Source: Pontiella sp. (GTDB lineage Bacteria > Verrucomicrobiota > Kiritimatiellia > Kiritimatiellales > Pontiellaceae). Taken from it: a stretch of DNA of 6,238 bases. Within the stretch, counting starts at the first letter, position 1. Every line of letters starts with the position of its first letter. The stretch spans positions 14,184 through 20,421 of the forward strand of contig JAOZKS010000009.1 of NCBI GenBank assembly GCA_029935255.1, given 5' to 3'. The notes under the pieces are model-generated. The model had not been told where the DNA came from. It did no database searches and saw only the letters and a program-made list of their open reading frames with translations. Position numbers and translations under genes: made by a program. Below are positions 1 to 5,870 of this stretch, piece after piece.

Positions 1-807
1 AATTCCGTACCCGATTACCTCGACCTCGCCTTCCCCCCCCGCGACGATCAGTTGCAACATGTTGTGATTAACCAGGCGGCTAGAGAGGAGCTCTCGTGGC
101 GGAAGGGATTGTCGTCCGAGCTCATTCCGAACGTGTTTGATTTTGATACGCCGCCGCCTCAGCCAGATGACTATACGCAGGGTTTGCGGGCCGACCTTGG
201 ATTCGAAGAGGACGATATCCTGATCCTTCAGCCCACGCGCATTGTGCCGCGCAAGGGGATCGAGCATTCCATTAAACTGTTGGAGTCGCTGGGCGAACCG
301 CGCATGAAACTGGTCATCTCCCATTCGGCAGGCGACGAGGGTTATGAATACCAGCACATGCTCGTGGAACTCGCGCACGACTCGGATGTCGACCTCCGCA
401 TCATCGATAGCCGTATTGGCGAGATTCGCCAAAAAAATCATGCCGGCGAAAAAATGTACACGCTGTGGGATCTCTATCCCTTCGTTGATTTCGTCACCTA
501 TCCCAGCCTCTACGAAGGTTTTGGCAACGCCTTCCTTGAAGCGATCTATTTTAAGTTGCCCATTCTGATCAATCGCTATTCCATCTTCGCGCGCGATATC
601 GAACCCAAGGGCTTCCGGGTTCCGCTGATGGATGGATATCTAACCAAACATGTGATCGATGAAGTGCGCCGTTTGCTCGCCGACGAAGCCTACCGGCGGA
701 TTACGGTGGAACATAACTATGCGGTGGCCAGTCGGTTCTATAGCTATTCGGTGTTGCGCCGCAGCCTGCGCACACTGATCACCAATATCCGGGGACTGGA
801 ATCATGA
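1..807 (+). CDS. GT4-type glycosyltransferase, C-terminal part (5' end outside the window); possible mannosylglucosylglycerate synthase
   Basis: The reading frame is open from base 1 to the TGA at 805-807, giving 268 visible residues. The TTG at 52 is internal: the residues before it (NSVPDYLDLAFPPRDDQ) read as normal protein, so this is the C-terminal part of a longer protein. What is seen is a GT-B C-terminal domain: IPNV at the interdomain region, then LILQPTRIVPRKG (about 223-261), a beta strand KLVISH, and the nucleotide-sugar motif EGFGNAFLE (514-540), which is the EX7E pattern of GT4 enzymes, followed by EPKGFRV. GT4 retaining enzymes transfer a sugar from a nucleotide donor in the cytoplasm. 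The next gene overlaps its stop and is a GH13_18 phosphorylase probably acting on glucosylglycerate, so a role in building a glucosylglycerate-derived solute (for example mannosylglucosylglycerate) is plausible. That specificity is inferred from context and family resemblance; other acceptors are possible. The family call is firm, the substrate is not. Confidence 0.85.
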   Translation, partial: NSVPDYLDLAFPPRDDQLQHVVINQAAREELSWRKGLSSELIPNVFDFDTPPPQPDDYTQGLRADLGFEEDDILILQPTRIVPRKGIEHSIKLLESLGEPRMKLVISHSAGDEGYEYQHMLVELAHDSDVDLRIIDSRIGEIRQKNHAGEKMYTLWDLYPFVDFVTYPSLYEGFGNAFLEAIYFKLPILINRYSIFARDIEPKGFRVPLMDGYLTKHVIDEVRRLLADEAYRRITVEHNYAVASRFYSYSVLRRSLRTLITNIRGLES

Positions 808-2537
808 TCAAAAATATCGATATCCACGCGCTGGAAAGAATGCGAAAACGCCTGAACCATCTCTATGGTCCGAACGAGGTCGAGCATTGCCTTGAACGCA
901 TGGTCGCCTTGGTTGGGCGGTACGGCGTCGGCTTGGAGGGCTTCAGCGAAGTGCCGCGCTGGAGCGAGGCTTCGTCGGTATTGATCACCTATGGCGACAT
1001 GGTACAAAACGACAATGAACCTCCGCTGAAGGTCTTAAAACGCTTTGCCGATCAGTACTTGGCCGGGGCCATCGACACCCTTCATATTTTGCCGTTTTGT
1101 CCCTATTCTTCCGACGATGGGTTTTCTGTGATCGACTACCGCGAAGTCGATCCGAACCTCGGAAGCTGGACGAATATACAAAAGGCGGGGCACGGTTTTA
1201 AGCTCATGTTTGATCTCGTGCTGAACCATGTTTCACGCCAGAGCCTGTGGTTCTCCGACTATGTTGCCAACATTGCGCCGTACCGCGATTTTTTCATTGA
1301 GGCCGACCCGGAAGCCGATCTCTCGTCCGTCACTCGCCCACGGAACCTTCCGTTGCTGACTCCGGTGCATACGCGCCACGGGAATACCCATCTATGGACG
1401 ACCTTCAGCGACGACCAGATCGACCTCGACTTTTCCAACCCCGATGTGCTCTTTGAATTTCTCGATATCCTGCTCTTCTATATTTCCAATGGCATGACCA
1501 TTGTTCGGCTCGATGCCATCGCGTATCTCTGGAAAAAGGTTGGAACCCATTGCATTCATCTGCCGCAAACGCACGAAATCGTCAAACTCATCCGCGACCT
1601 GCTCGACATGGTGGCCCCCGAAGTTATCCTGCTGACCGAAACCAACGTGCCGCATGAAGAAAATATTTCTTACTTCGGCAGCGGCGACGAAGCTCACATG
1701 GTTTATCAATTCAGCCTGCCCCCGTTACTGTTGCATGCCCTGATGACGGGGAATGCATCCCATCTAACGAAGTGGGCGGCCTCGCTGGGTGAGCTTCCCC
1801 CGTCCTGCACCTATCTTAACTTTACCGCATCGCACGACGGCATCGGAGTCCGGCCCTTGCAGGGCATCATTCCCGATGAAGAACTGCTTCGTCTGGCGGA
1901 GCGCGTGAAGGAGCTCGGTGGCCATGTCTCCTCCAAGGCCAATTCCGACGGCAGCGAAAGTCCGTACGAACTTAACCTTACCTATTTCGATGCGCTCGGC
2001 GACGATCCTGAAACCGTGACCGACCTCCACCTTGCGCGGTTCCTCTGTTCGCAGACCGTAGCCATGGAGCTGTGCGGAGTGCCTGCCGTCTATTTCCACA
2101 GCCTCACCGCCACGCGCAACAACAATGCGGGAGTCGAAGAAACCGGCCGGGCCCGAACCATTAATCGCCGCAAATGGAAGGAGGACGAGCTTAATACGAT
2201 CCTTTCCGATTCCCGCTCTCCGGCATCACGCGTACTCAAAGAATATACCCGCCGTCTACAGCTACGTTCCCAGCACAAGGTTTTCCATCCCGATGCCGCG
2301 CAAACGATCATCGACCTCGGGCCCGAGCTATTTGTGGCTAAGCGTGAATGGGAAAAGGAAAGGGTGGTCTGCGTCAGCAACTTCACTGATCGCTACATGG
2401 AATGGAAAGTCGATGATCGCCTCGACGGGGTGGATCAGTCCGACTCTTGCTCCGACATCCTCACCGGCCGTCGTTTTATGGGCGAAGGCAAGGTCGTCGA
2501 TCTTGAACCCTACCAAACCGTCTGGCTACAGATTTAA
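804..2537 (+). CDS. GH13 subfamily 18 phosphorylase, probably glucosylglycerate phosphorylase
   Basis: A complete 577-residue protein. The ATG at 804 overlaps the upstream stop as ATGA, with no strong Shine-Dalgarno, so translation is probably coupled to the glycosyltransferase. GH13 regions are all present: FCPYSSDDGFSV (about 98-109), DLVLNHVS (137-144), VRLDA with the likely nucleophile D237, LLTETNV with the acid/base E279, and ASHDG with the transition-state stabiliser D345. The RPRNLPLLTPV segment (178-188), WTTFSDDQIDLDF (198-210) and SPYELNLTYFDAL (386-398) mark the sucrose phosphorylase subfamily GH13_18. At 577 residues it is longer than classical sucrose phosphorylases (about 490-500) and matches glucosylglycerate phosphorylases such as E. 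coli YcjM. These enzymes reversibly phosphorolyse a glucoside to glucose-1-phosphate and, in that group, D-glycerate. It is expected to be cytoplasmic; no signal peptide is seen. Alternatives are glucosylglycerol or sucrose-6-phosphate phosphorylase. The subfamily is firm; the acceptor is inferred. Confidence 0.88.
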   Translation: MIKNIDIHALERMRKRLNHLYGPNEVEHCLERMVALVGRYGVGLEGFSEVPRWSEASSVLITYGDMVQNDNEPPLKVLKRFADQYLAGAIDTLHILPFCPYSSDDGFSVIDYREVDPNLGSWTNIQKAGHGFKLMFDLVLNHVSRQSLWFSDYVANIAPYRDFFIEADPEADLSSVTRPRNLPLLTPVHTRHGNTHLWTTFSDDQIDLDFSNPDVLFEFLDILLFYISNGMTIVRLDAIAYLWKKVGTHCIHLPQTHEIVKLIRDLLDMVAPEVILLTETNVPHEENISYFGSGDEAHMVYQFSLPPLLLHALMTGNASHLTKWAASLGELPPSCTYLNFTASHDGIGVRPLQGIIPDEELLRLAERVKELGGHVSSKANSDGSESPYELNLTYFDALGDDPETVTDLHLARFLCSQTVAMELCGVPAVYFHSLTATRNNNAGVEETGRARTINRRKWKEDELNTILSDSRSPASRVLKEYTRRLQLRSQHKVFHPDAAQTIIDLGPELFVAKREWEKERVVCVSNFTDRYMEWKVDDRLDGVDQSDSCSDILTGRRFMGEGKVVDLEPYQTVWLQI

Positions 2538-2538
2538 A

Positions 2539-2565
2539 GGTAGGGCTCTACCGCCGGGAGCGCCC
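2539..2565. repeat. Small imperfect inverted repeat after the phosphorylase gene
   Basis: Immediately after the phosphorylase stop, GGTAG (2539-2543) and CTACC (2548-2552) form a perfect 5-bp stem. Alternatively GGGCTC (2543-2548) pairs with GAGCGCCC (2558-2565) with a two-base bulge. No T tract follows, so it is not a standard intrinsic terminator. It may be a weak stem at the mRNA 3' end or part of an interspersed repeat. The rest of the 147-base spacer up to pyrF shows no gene. Confidence 0.35.
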
Positions 2566-2651
2566 GCATCGCATCTAGCAAGGGTGCAAAGTTGGCCGAG
2601 GTATTTTAAAGCGCAGTCAAGCTAGCGCTTCGCCGTCCATTTTTGCTACGT

Positions 2652-2666
2652 TTCCAAACTTTGGAA
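2652..2666. promoter_or_regulatory. 15-bp perfect palindrome upstream of pyrF (possible operator or leader hairpin)
   Basis: TTCCAAA (2652-2658) and TTTGGAA (2660-2666) are perfect inverted copies around a single C. The element ends 4 bases before the GAAAGGA ribosome binding site and 18 bases before the pyrF ATG. As DNA it has the symmetry of a dimeric-repressor operator; as RNA it could form a 6-bp stem with a 3-base loop beside the ribosome binding site. Function is inferred from symmetry and position only. Confidence 0.4.
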
Positions 2667-2670
2667 CCCA

Positions 2671-2677
2671 GAAAGGA
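2671..2677 (+). promoter_or_regulatory. Ribosome binding site that fixes the pyrF start
   Basis: GAAAGGA lies 7 bases before the ATG at 2685. The same GAAAGGA heptamer precedes purQ with 6-base spacing (3607-3613), which supports it as the local Shine-Dalgarno form. It rejects the longer frame starting at TTG 2643, whose 14 extra residues overlap the palindrome and this site and do not resemble an OMP decarboxylase N terminus. Confidence 0.75.
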
Positions 2678-2684
2678 TTTTTAC

Positions 2685-3377
2685 ATGAACAAGGCGGATT
2701 TAATCGTGGCGCTAGATGTGCCGAATACAGAGGCTATGGAGGCTAAACTTCAGGAAATGCCCGATTTTATCGAGTGGTATAAGGTGGGGTTGGAAATCTT
2801 CTGTGCAGAGGGCCCTGCGGCACTCGAACCGCTGAAGAAACGTGGAAAGAAGATTTTCCTGGATCTTAAACTGCATGACATTCCGCGCACGGTCGGCCAT
2901 GCGGTAAAAACCGCAGCCAGGCACGGTGTGAATCTCATGACCGTTCACGCCATTGGCGGGCGAGCGATGCTCGAAGAAGCGGCCAAAGCGGCCGCCGAGT
3001 GCGAGAATCCTCCCAAACTCGTAGCGGTTACCACGCTGACCAGTCTGAGTCAGGATGATTTCAAGGATCTAGGCATTGACCGCACGGTTTCGGAACAGGC
3101 TTTGGAACTGGGACGTCTGGCGATTTCGTCGGGCATCGATGGCATGGTAACGAGTGCACACGAAGCCAAGGTGCTGCGCGAGGAGTTCCCAGATGCATTG
3201 TTGATCACGCCGGGCATTCGTATGCCTGAAGGCGATGTCGGGGATCAAAAACGTGTGGCCACGCCATCGTTTGCCGTGGAGCAGGGCGCAACGCATCTTG
3301 TGATTGGTCGTCCAATCGTGCAGGCCTCAGATCCGACCGCTGCCGCAACGGCAATGTTAAAGGATATGAACAAATAG
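2685..3377 (+). CDS. pyrF: Orotidine 5'-phosphate decarboxylase
   Basis: A 230-residue protein from ATG 2685 to TAG 3377. It catalyses decarboxylation of OMP to UMP, the last step of de novo pyrimidine synthesis, in the cytoplasm. The N terminus LIVALDVPN gives the first barrel strand with substrate-binding D11; K33 sits in WYKVGLEIF. The catalytic D-x-K-x-x-D array is FLDLKLHDIP with D60, K62 and D65. The phosphate-binding end is formed by TPGIR (175-179) and IGRPI (207-211). Length and motif order are those of the short bacterial group 1 PyrF, and no key residue is missing. It stands alone, with 147 bases upstream and 242 bases downstream and no other pyrimidine gene in the window. A palindrome next to its ribosome binding site may regulate it. 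Confidence 0.97.
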   Translation: MNKADLIVALDVPNTEAMEAKLQEMPDFIEWYKVGLEIFCAEGPAALEPLKKRGKKIFLDLKLHDIPRTVGHAVKTAARHGVNLMTVHAIGGRAMLEEAAKAAAECENPPKLVAVTTLTSLSQDDFKDLGIDRTVSEQALELGRLAISSGIDGMVTSAHEAKVLREEFPDALLITPGIRMPEGDVGDQKRVATPSFAVEQGATHLVIGRPIVQASDPTAAATAMLKDMNK

Positions 3378-3389
3378 GCAGCGCAAACG

Positions 3390-3428
3390 AACGCGAACGG
3401 ATGCTAATTCCTCATTTATATTCGCGTT
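3390..3428. repeat. Inverted repeat downstream of pyrF
   Basis: AACGCGAA (3390-3397) and TTCGCGTT (3421-3428) are perfect 8-base inverted copies separated by 23 bases. The left arm lies in a tandem hexamer, CGAACG twice (3388-3399). No T run follows, so an intrinsic terminator for pyrF is unlikely. The arms look like the degenerate ATTCGCGTT-type interspersed repeats found between genes in several phyla, a resemblance drawn from memory. The right arm overlaps the proposed -35 box of the purQ promoter. Confidence 0.45.
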
Positions 3429-3455
3429 GATTGGCATGCATTAGGAGTCTAGAAT
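3427..3455 (+). promoter_or_regulatory. Candidate sigma-70-type promoter for purQ
   Basis: TTGATT (3427-3432) and TAGAAT (3450-3455) are spaced by exactly 17 bases, with 4/6 and 5/6 matches to the TTGACA and TATAAT consensus. Transcription would start near 3462 and give a leader of about 158 bases that contains the large palindromic repeat before purQ. The -35 box overlaps the right arm of an inverted repeat, so the match could be incidental. Confidence 0.4.
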
Positions 3456-3479
3456 TATTAACATGAACATAAGGGGCGT

Positions 3480-3565
3480 TTTAAACGCAAAGAAACAAAG
3501 GTCGCGAAGGCTCGCAAAGAGCGGTTCTTTGCGAGACTCAGCGTTCTCCGCGACTTTGCGTTAAA
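3480..3565. repeat. Long palindromic intergenic repeat (CTTTGCG/CGCAAAG family) in the purQ leader
   Basis: Nested inverted arms make one long interrupted hairpin. The outer arms are TTTAAACGCAAAG (3480-3492) and CTTTGCGTTAAA (3554-3565), which differ by one extra A. Middle arms are CAAAGGTCGCG (3496-3506) against CGCGACTTTG (3549-3558), with one extra G. The inner stem is a perfect 10-bp CTCGCAAAGA (3511-3520) / TCTTTGCGAG (3526-3535) with loop GCGGT. The unit CGCAAAG or its complement recurs at each level. The minus-strand translation contains FNAKSRRTL and LRAFATFVSLR, a peptide style often seen in spurious ORF calls from interspersed repeats of this kind in many bacteria (recalled, not searched). 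It is noncoding, and no mobility gene is attached. Confidence 0.75.
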
Positions 3566-3619
3566 TGTGCAGGTTATTTCTGCAAGCCTCCTTAGCGGTT
3601 TTTTAAGAAAGGATAGGTT

Positions 3620-4423
3620 ATGGATAAGCCAAAGGTTTTGATTATTACGGGATACGGGGTGAACTGCGAGGCGGAGTCCGAGCATGCGTGGGCTCTGGCG
3701 GGCGCGGAACCGAAGCTGGTGCATCTGAATGATCTGCTGGATAACCCCGACCAACTCGAGGATTTCCAGGCGATGATGTTTATCGGGGGCTTCTCCTACG
3801 GCGATCACATGACCAGCGGCCATGTTTTTGCCCTGCGCGTAAAACACCATATGCAGGTGCAACTGCAGAAGTTCATCGACGATGGAAAGTTAATCATGGG
3901 CATCTGCAACGGGTTCCAAGTGATGACCAAGATGGGGTTGCTGCCGGGGTTGGACGGTGAATATTTCGAGCCAACGGTTTCGTTGATGCAGAACGACTGC
4001 GGAACCTTTCAGAATTTCTGGTGCGACATTCGCTTTGAAGAGGGTTCTCCCTGTGTATTTACCAAGGGCTTGGGCACCATGCCGCTACCGATCCGTCATG
4101 GCGAGGGAAAGATCTTCACCCTGGATGCTGAACAGGTTGAAAAGATGGAGGCGCAGGGTTGCGTCGCCGCGCGCTACGTCGATGCCGACAACCTCCCGAC
4201 GCAGGACTTTCCGGCCAATCCGAATGGTTCGCTGAATGCAATTGCCGGACTGTGCGCCCCGAGTGGTCGGATTTTTGGAATGATGCCGCATCCAGAGGCC
4301 TACCTCTTTCCCGAAAACCACCCGAACTGGGACCAGCAGAAACTTGACGGGAATTTGCCCGAGCAGGGGCTGGGCCTTAGGTTGTTCCGCAATGCGGTGG
4401 AGTTTATTCGTTCGGAATCGTAG
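3620..4423 (+). CDS. purQ: Phosphoribosylformylglycinamidine synthase, glutaminase subunit (FGAM synthase I)
   Basis: A 267-residue protein from ATG 3620, with GAAAGGA at 3607-3613, to TAG 4423. It is a class I glutamine amidotransferase that hydrolyses glutamine and passes ammonia to PurL, with PurS, to convert FGAR to FGAM in purine synthesis. The triad is visible: nucleophile C96 in GICNGFQ, and H224 and E226 in MMPHPEA. The N-terminal GYGVNCEAE and the FIGGFSYGD oxyanion-side segment (54-62) are typical of PurQ and of the PurL glutaminase domain. It is longer than the 227-residue Bacillus PurQ, with extra sequence around 110-200, as in the longer PurQ forms of several phyla. PurS and PurL are not in the window. 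Its last 20 bases overlap the convergent manA end, and no terminator separates them. A palindromic repeat lies in its probable leader. Confidence 0.95.
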   Translation: MDKPKVLIITGYGVNCEAESEHAWALAGAEPKLVHLNDLLDNPDQLEDFQAMMFIGGFSYGDHMTSGHVFALRVKHHMQVQLQKFIDDGKLIMGICNGFQVMTKMGLLPGLDGEYFEPTVSLMQNDCGTFQNFWCDIRFEEGSPCVFTKGLGTMPLPIRHGEGKIFTLDAEQVEKMEAQGCVAARYVDADNLPTQDFPANPNGSLNAIAGLCAPSGRIFGMMPHPEAYLFPENHPNWDQQKLDGNLPEQGLGLRLFRNAVEFIRSES

Positions 4424-5378
4424 TTCGAAGCACGGTGGCATTGCCGTTCAGCGTGTAGGTTCCTAATGCGGCGGGAATCAGGACGGATGTTCCGGGGCCC
4501 GCTTTTTCCTGCCCGCCACGCCATTCAATCACGGTTTCGCCTTCGGCAACGAATAGGGCGTGGAACGTGTTTCCAGACAAGGGAACTTCCAGCGGCATGG
4601 AGAAGATGAGCTTTTCCAAACAGAAATATTCGCATTTCAAAACCTGCGTGCATTGGAATCCGTCGGTATCGACCAGAACGGTTGGTTCGACGAGCGGGTT
4701 TTCGGGGTCGTTCCAGTTGATCACTTCAACCGCTTTTTCGATGTGCAGCTAGCGCGGTTTTCCGTCGTTACCCATGCGACCCCAGTCGTAGATACGATAG
4801 GTGGTGTTTGAGTTTTGCTGGATCTCGAGGATCAGACATCCCGTGTCGATGGCATGAATGCGCCCGCCCCGCACAAATACAGCGCTATCCTTTTCTACAG
4901 GAACCCGGCGCATGGTTTTTCCGCTCGTCCCGTCTTCAACCGCCTGCAGGAAACTCTCCTTGGTGATGCCTTCGTTGAGCCCACAATAAATCTGGGTTTT
5001 GTTGTCGCCCAGCAGATACCACATCTCCGTCTTGGCTTCGCCGCCAAAATGCGCGGCGGTCTCGTCGTTTGGATGAACCTGCACGCTAAGTTTTTGCTTG
5101 GCATCGATCAGTTTGATCAGCAGGGGGAAGCGGGTTCCCGGCACGTTGGTTCCCAGAATCCCGCCGGGGTTGTTCTTCAGGATGTCGTGTAGGGCCTGTC
5201 CGGCGAGCGGGCCGTTGGAGACGACACTCATGCCGTCGTCATGATCGGAGATCTCCCAGGATTCCGCATAGATCCCTGCGGGCACATTGCGGTGGTAGGT
5301 TTCGGGAATACGTGAACCGCCCCATGGATAGTTCTTGTAGACGGGTTCGAACTTAAGTGGATACAGGTTGTTTTCCAT
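4404..5378 (-). pseudogene. manA: Class I mannose-6-phosphate isomerase interrupted by an in-frame TAG
   Basis: Read from ATG 5378, the frame gives 209 residues, then TAG at 4751-4749, then 114 more residues in the same frame to TAA at 4406-4404. The total of about 324 codons matches the roughly 315-residue Bacillus-type ManA. The enzyme interconverts mannose-6-phosphate and fructose-6-phosphate using zinc. Seen before the stop: YPLKFEPVYKNYPWGG at the N terminus, probable zinc ligands Q100/H102 in SVQVHPND, E118 in KTEMWY and H175 in GGRIHAI, then NTTYRIYDWGR. Family members continue across the stop site as GKPR-x-LHIEKA, and LHIEKAVEVINW follows directly, so one codon (perhaps GAG or CAG) has become TAG. 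Truncation would remove the C-terminal beta domain. It could be a real nonsense mutation, suppressed readthrough or a sequence error. The start has no clear Shine-Dalgarno; the TTG at 5414 is less likely because it precedes the family N terminus. Confidence 0.85.
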
Positions 5379-5440
5379 GCAGGGAATTAAAGAGATAATT
5401 GGGATTCTAATCAACCTTGTTTTATGGCTGAATACAAGCC
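5379..5440. promoter_or_regulatory. Divergent intergenic region between manA and the DciA-like gene
   Basis: These 62 bases must hold both start signals unless the genes are read from elsewhere. On the minus strand TAGAAT (5409-5404), preceded by a weak TTCAGC (5432-5427) at 17-base spacing, is a candidate manA promoter with a leader of about 18 bases. An alternative is TTGATT with TTTAAT further downstream, also 17 apart, which would make the manA mRNA nearly leaderless. On the plus strand only weak boxes are seen. Neither gene has a recognisable GAAAGGA-type ribosome binding site. Confidence 0.3.
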
Positions 5441-5824
5441 ATGGAACAACCTCGTAAAAGTAAGCGGAATGCCGCCCGTTGGGACATTGATCGAGTTCGC
5501 TACAAACTTAACAAACCCCTTGCACCCCATCGTGAAATTCGCAGCATGGGCGATATCCTATCGGATGTGCTGGAGGGGTTGGAGCAACCTCAATCCGAGA
5601 ATATTCTCATTTTGCGCACGGCCTGGCCCAAGCTGGTCGGAGAACAAATTGCCCAGCATAGCGAACCGGGGTTCATCAAGGATGCCACGCTTTACGTGTA
5701 TGTCGACCATCCCGGTTGGATGCCTGAGTTGGGGCGCATTAAGGGGGTGCTCCTTCAGAAGCTTCAATCCCAGTATCGGGAGCTACACCTTCGTCGGCTG
5801 ATTTTTCAACTCCAGCACAAATAA
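5441..5824 (+). CDS. dciA: DUF721 / DciA-like protein, probable replicative helicase loader
   Basis: A 127-residue protein from ATG 5441 to TAA 5824; the in-frame TGA at 5429-5431 excludes an earlier start. The basic N terminus (PRKSKRNAARW) is followed by the DUF721 core: MGDILSDVLEGL (36-47), then AWPKLVGEQIAQHSEP (61-76), then the strand ATLYVYVDHPGWMPEL (82-97), and a C-terminal LHLRRLIFQL. The W-x-x-x-VG...AxHSxP and tL.V.V...W...L pattern is the family signature. DciA proteins assist loading of the DnaB replicative helicase in bacteria lacking DnaC/DnaI-type loaders. Many DUF721 members are untested, so the helicase role is taken from the family. It is a single-gene unit, divergent from manA, ending at a bidirectional terminator. 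No Shine-Dalgarno is visible. Confidence 0.82.
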   Translation: MEQPRKSKRNAARWDIDRVRYKLNKPLAPHREIRSMGDILSDVLEGLEQPQSENILILRTAWPKLVGEQIAQHSEPGFIKDATLYVYVDHPGWMPELGRIKGVLLQKLQSQYRELHLRRLIFQLQHK

Positions 5825-5850
5825 AAAAGCCCGCCGGACGACGGGCTTTT
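5823..5850. terminator. Bidirectional Rho-independent terminator between the DciA-like gene and tsf
   Basis: AAAAGCCCG (5825-5833) pairs perfectly with CGGGCTTTT (5842-5850) around an 8-base loop. On the plus strand the stem runs into TTTT after the DciA-like gene. On the minus strand six A residues (5823-5828) become a T run, so it can also end tsf transcripts, whose stop codon is 21 bases away. It overlaps the stop codon of the plus-strand gene by two bases. Confidence 0.88.
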
Positions 5851-5870
5851 CCAACCTCTGAAAGGTATTT

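Noticed and set aside
1392..2625. Several long open frames on both strands inside and past the phosphorylase gene (for example 2125-2625 plus, 1764-2099 minus).
   Set aside because: They are shadows of a complete, motif-rich GH13_18 protein and have no family features of their own.
2643..2684. A longer pyrF starting at TTG 2643.
   Set aside because: The extra 14 residues span the palindrome and ribosome binding site; ATG 2685 has a well-placed GAAAGGA and begins the normal PyrF N terminus.
3480..3565. A CRISPR repeat or a riboswitch in front of purQ.
   Set aside because: There is only one unit and no spacers, and the nested CGCAAAG arms do not match the purine or PreQ1 aptamer cores I know; an interspersed palindromic repeat explains it better.
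3458..3862. A 134-codon minus-strand open frame covering the purQ leader and the purQ 5' end.
   Set aside because: Its C-terminal part is a translation of the palindromic repeat and the rest is antisense to purQ; no protein family is recognisable.
4404..4724. A separate 106-residue cupin-like gene starting at codon 4724.
   Set aside because: It is in the same frame as manA, the codons between it and the TAG also read as ManA sequence, and no ribosome binding site marks an independent start.
4749..4751. Reassignment of TAG to an amino acid throughout this genome.
   Set aside because: TAG ends pyrF, purQ and tsf at the expected family lengths within the same window.
4815..5192. A 125-codon plus-strand open frame opposite manA.
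   Set aside because: It is antisense to conserved ManA sequence including the zinc-site residues; it shows no domain of its own.
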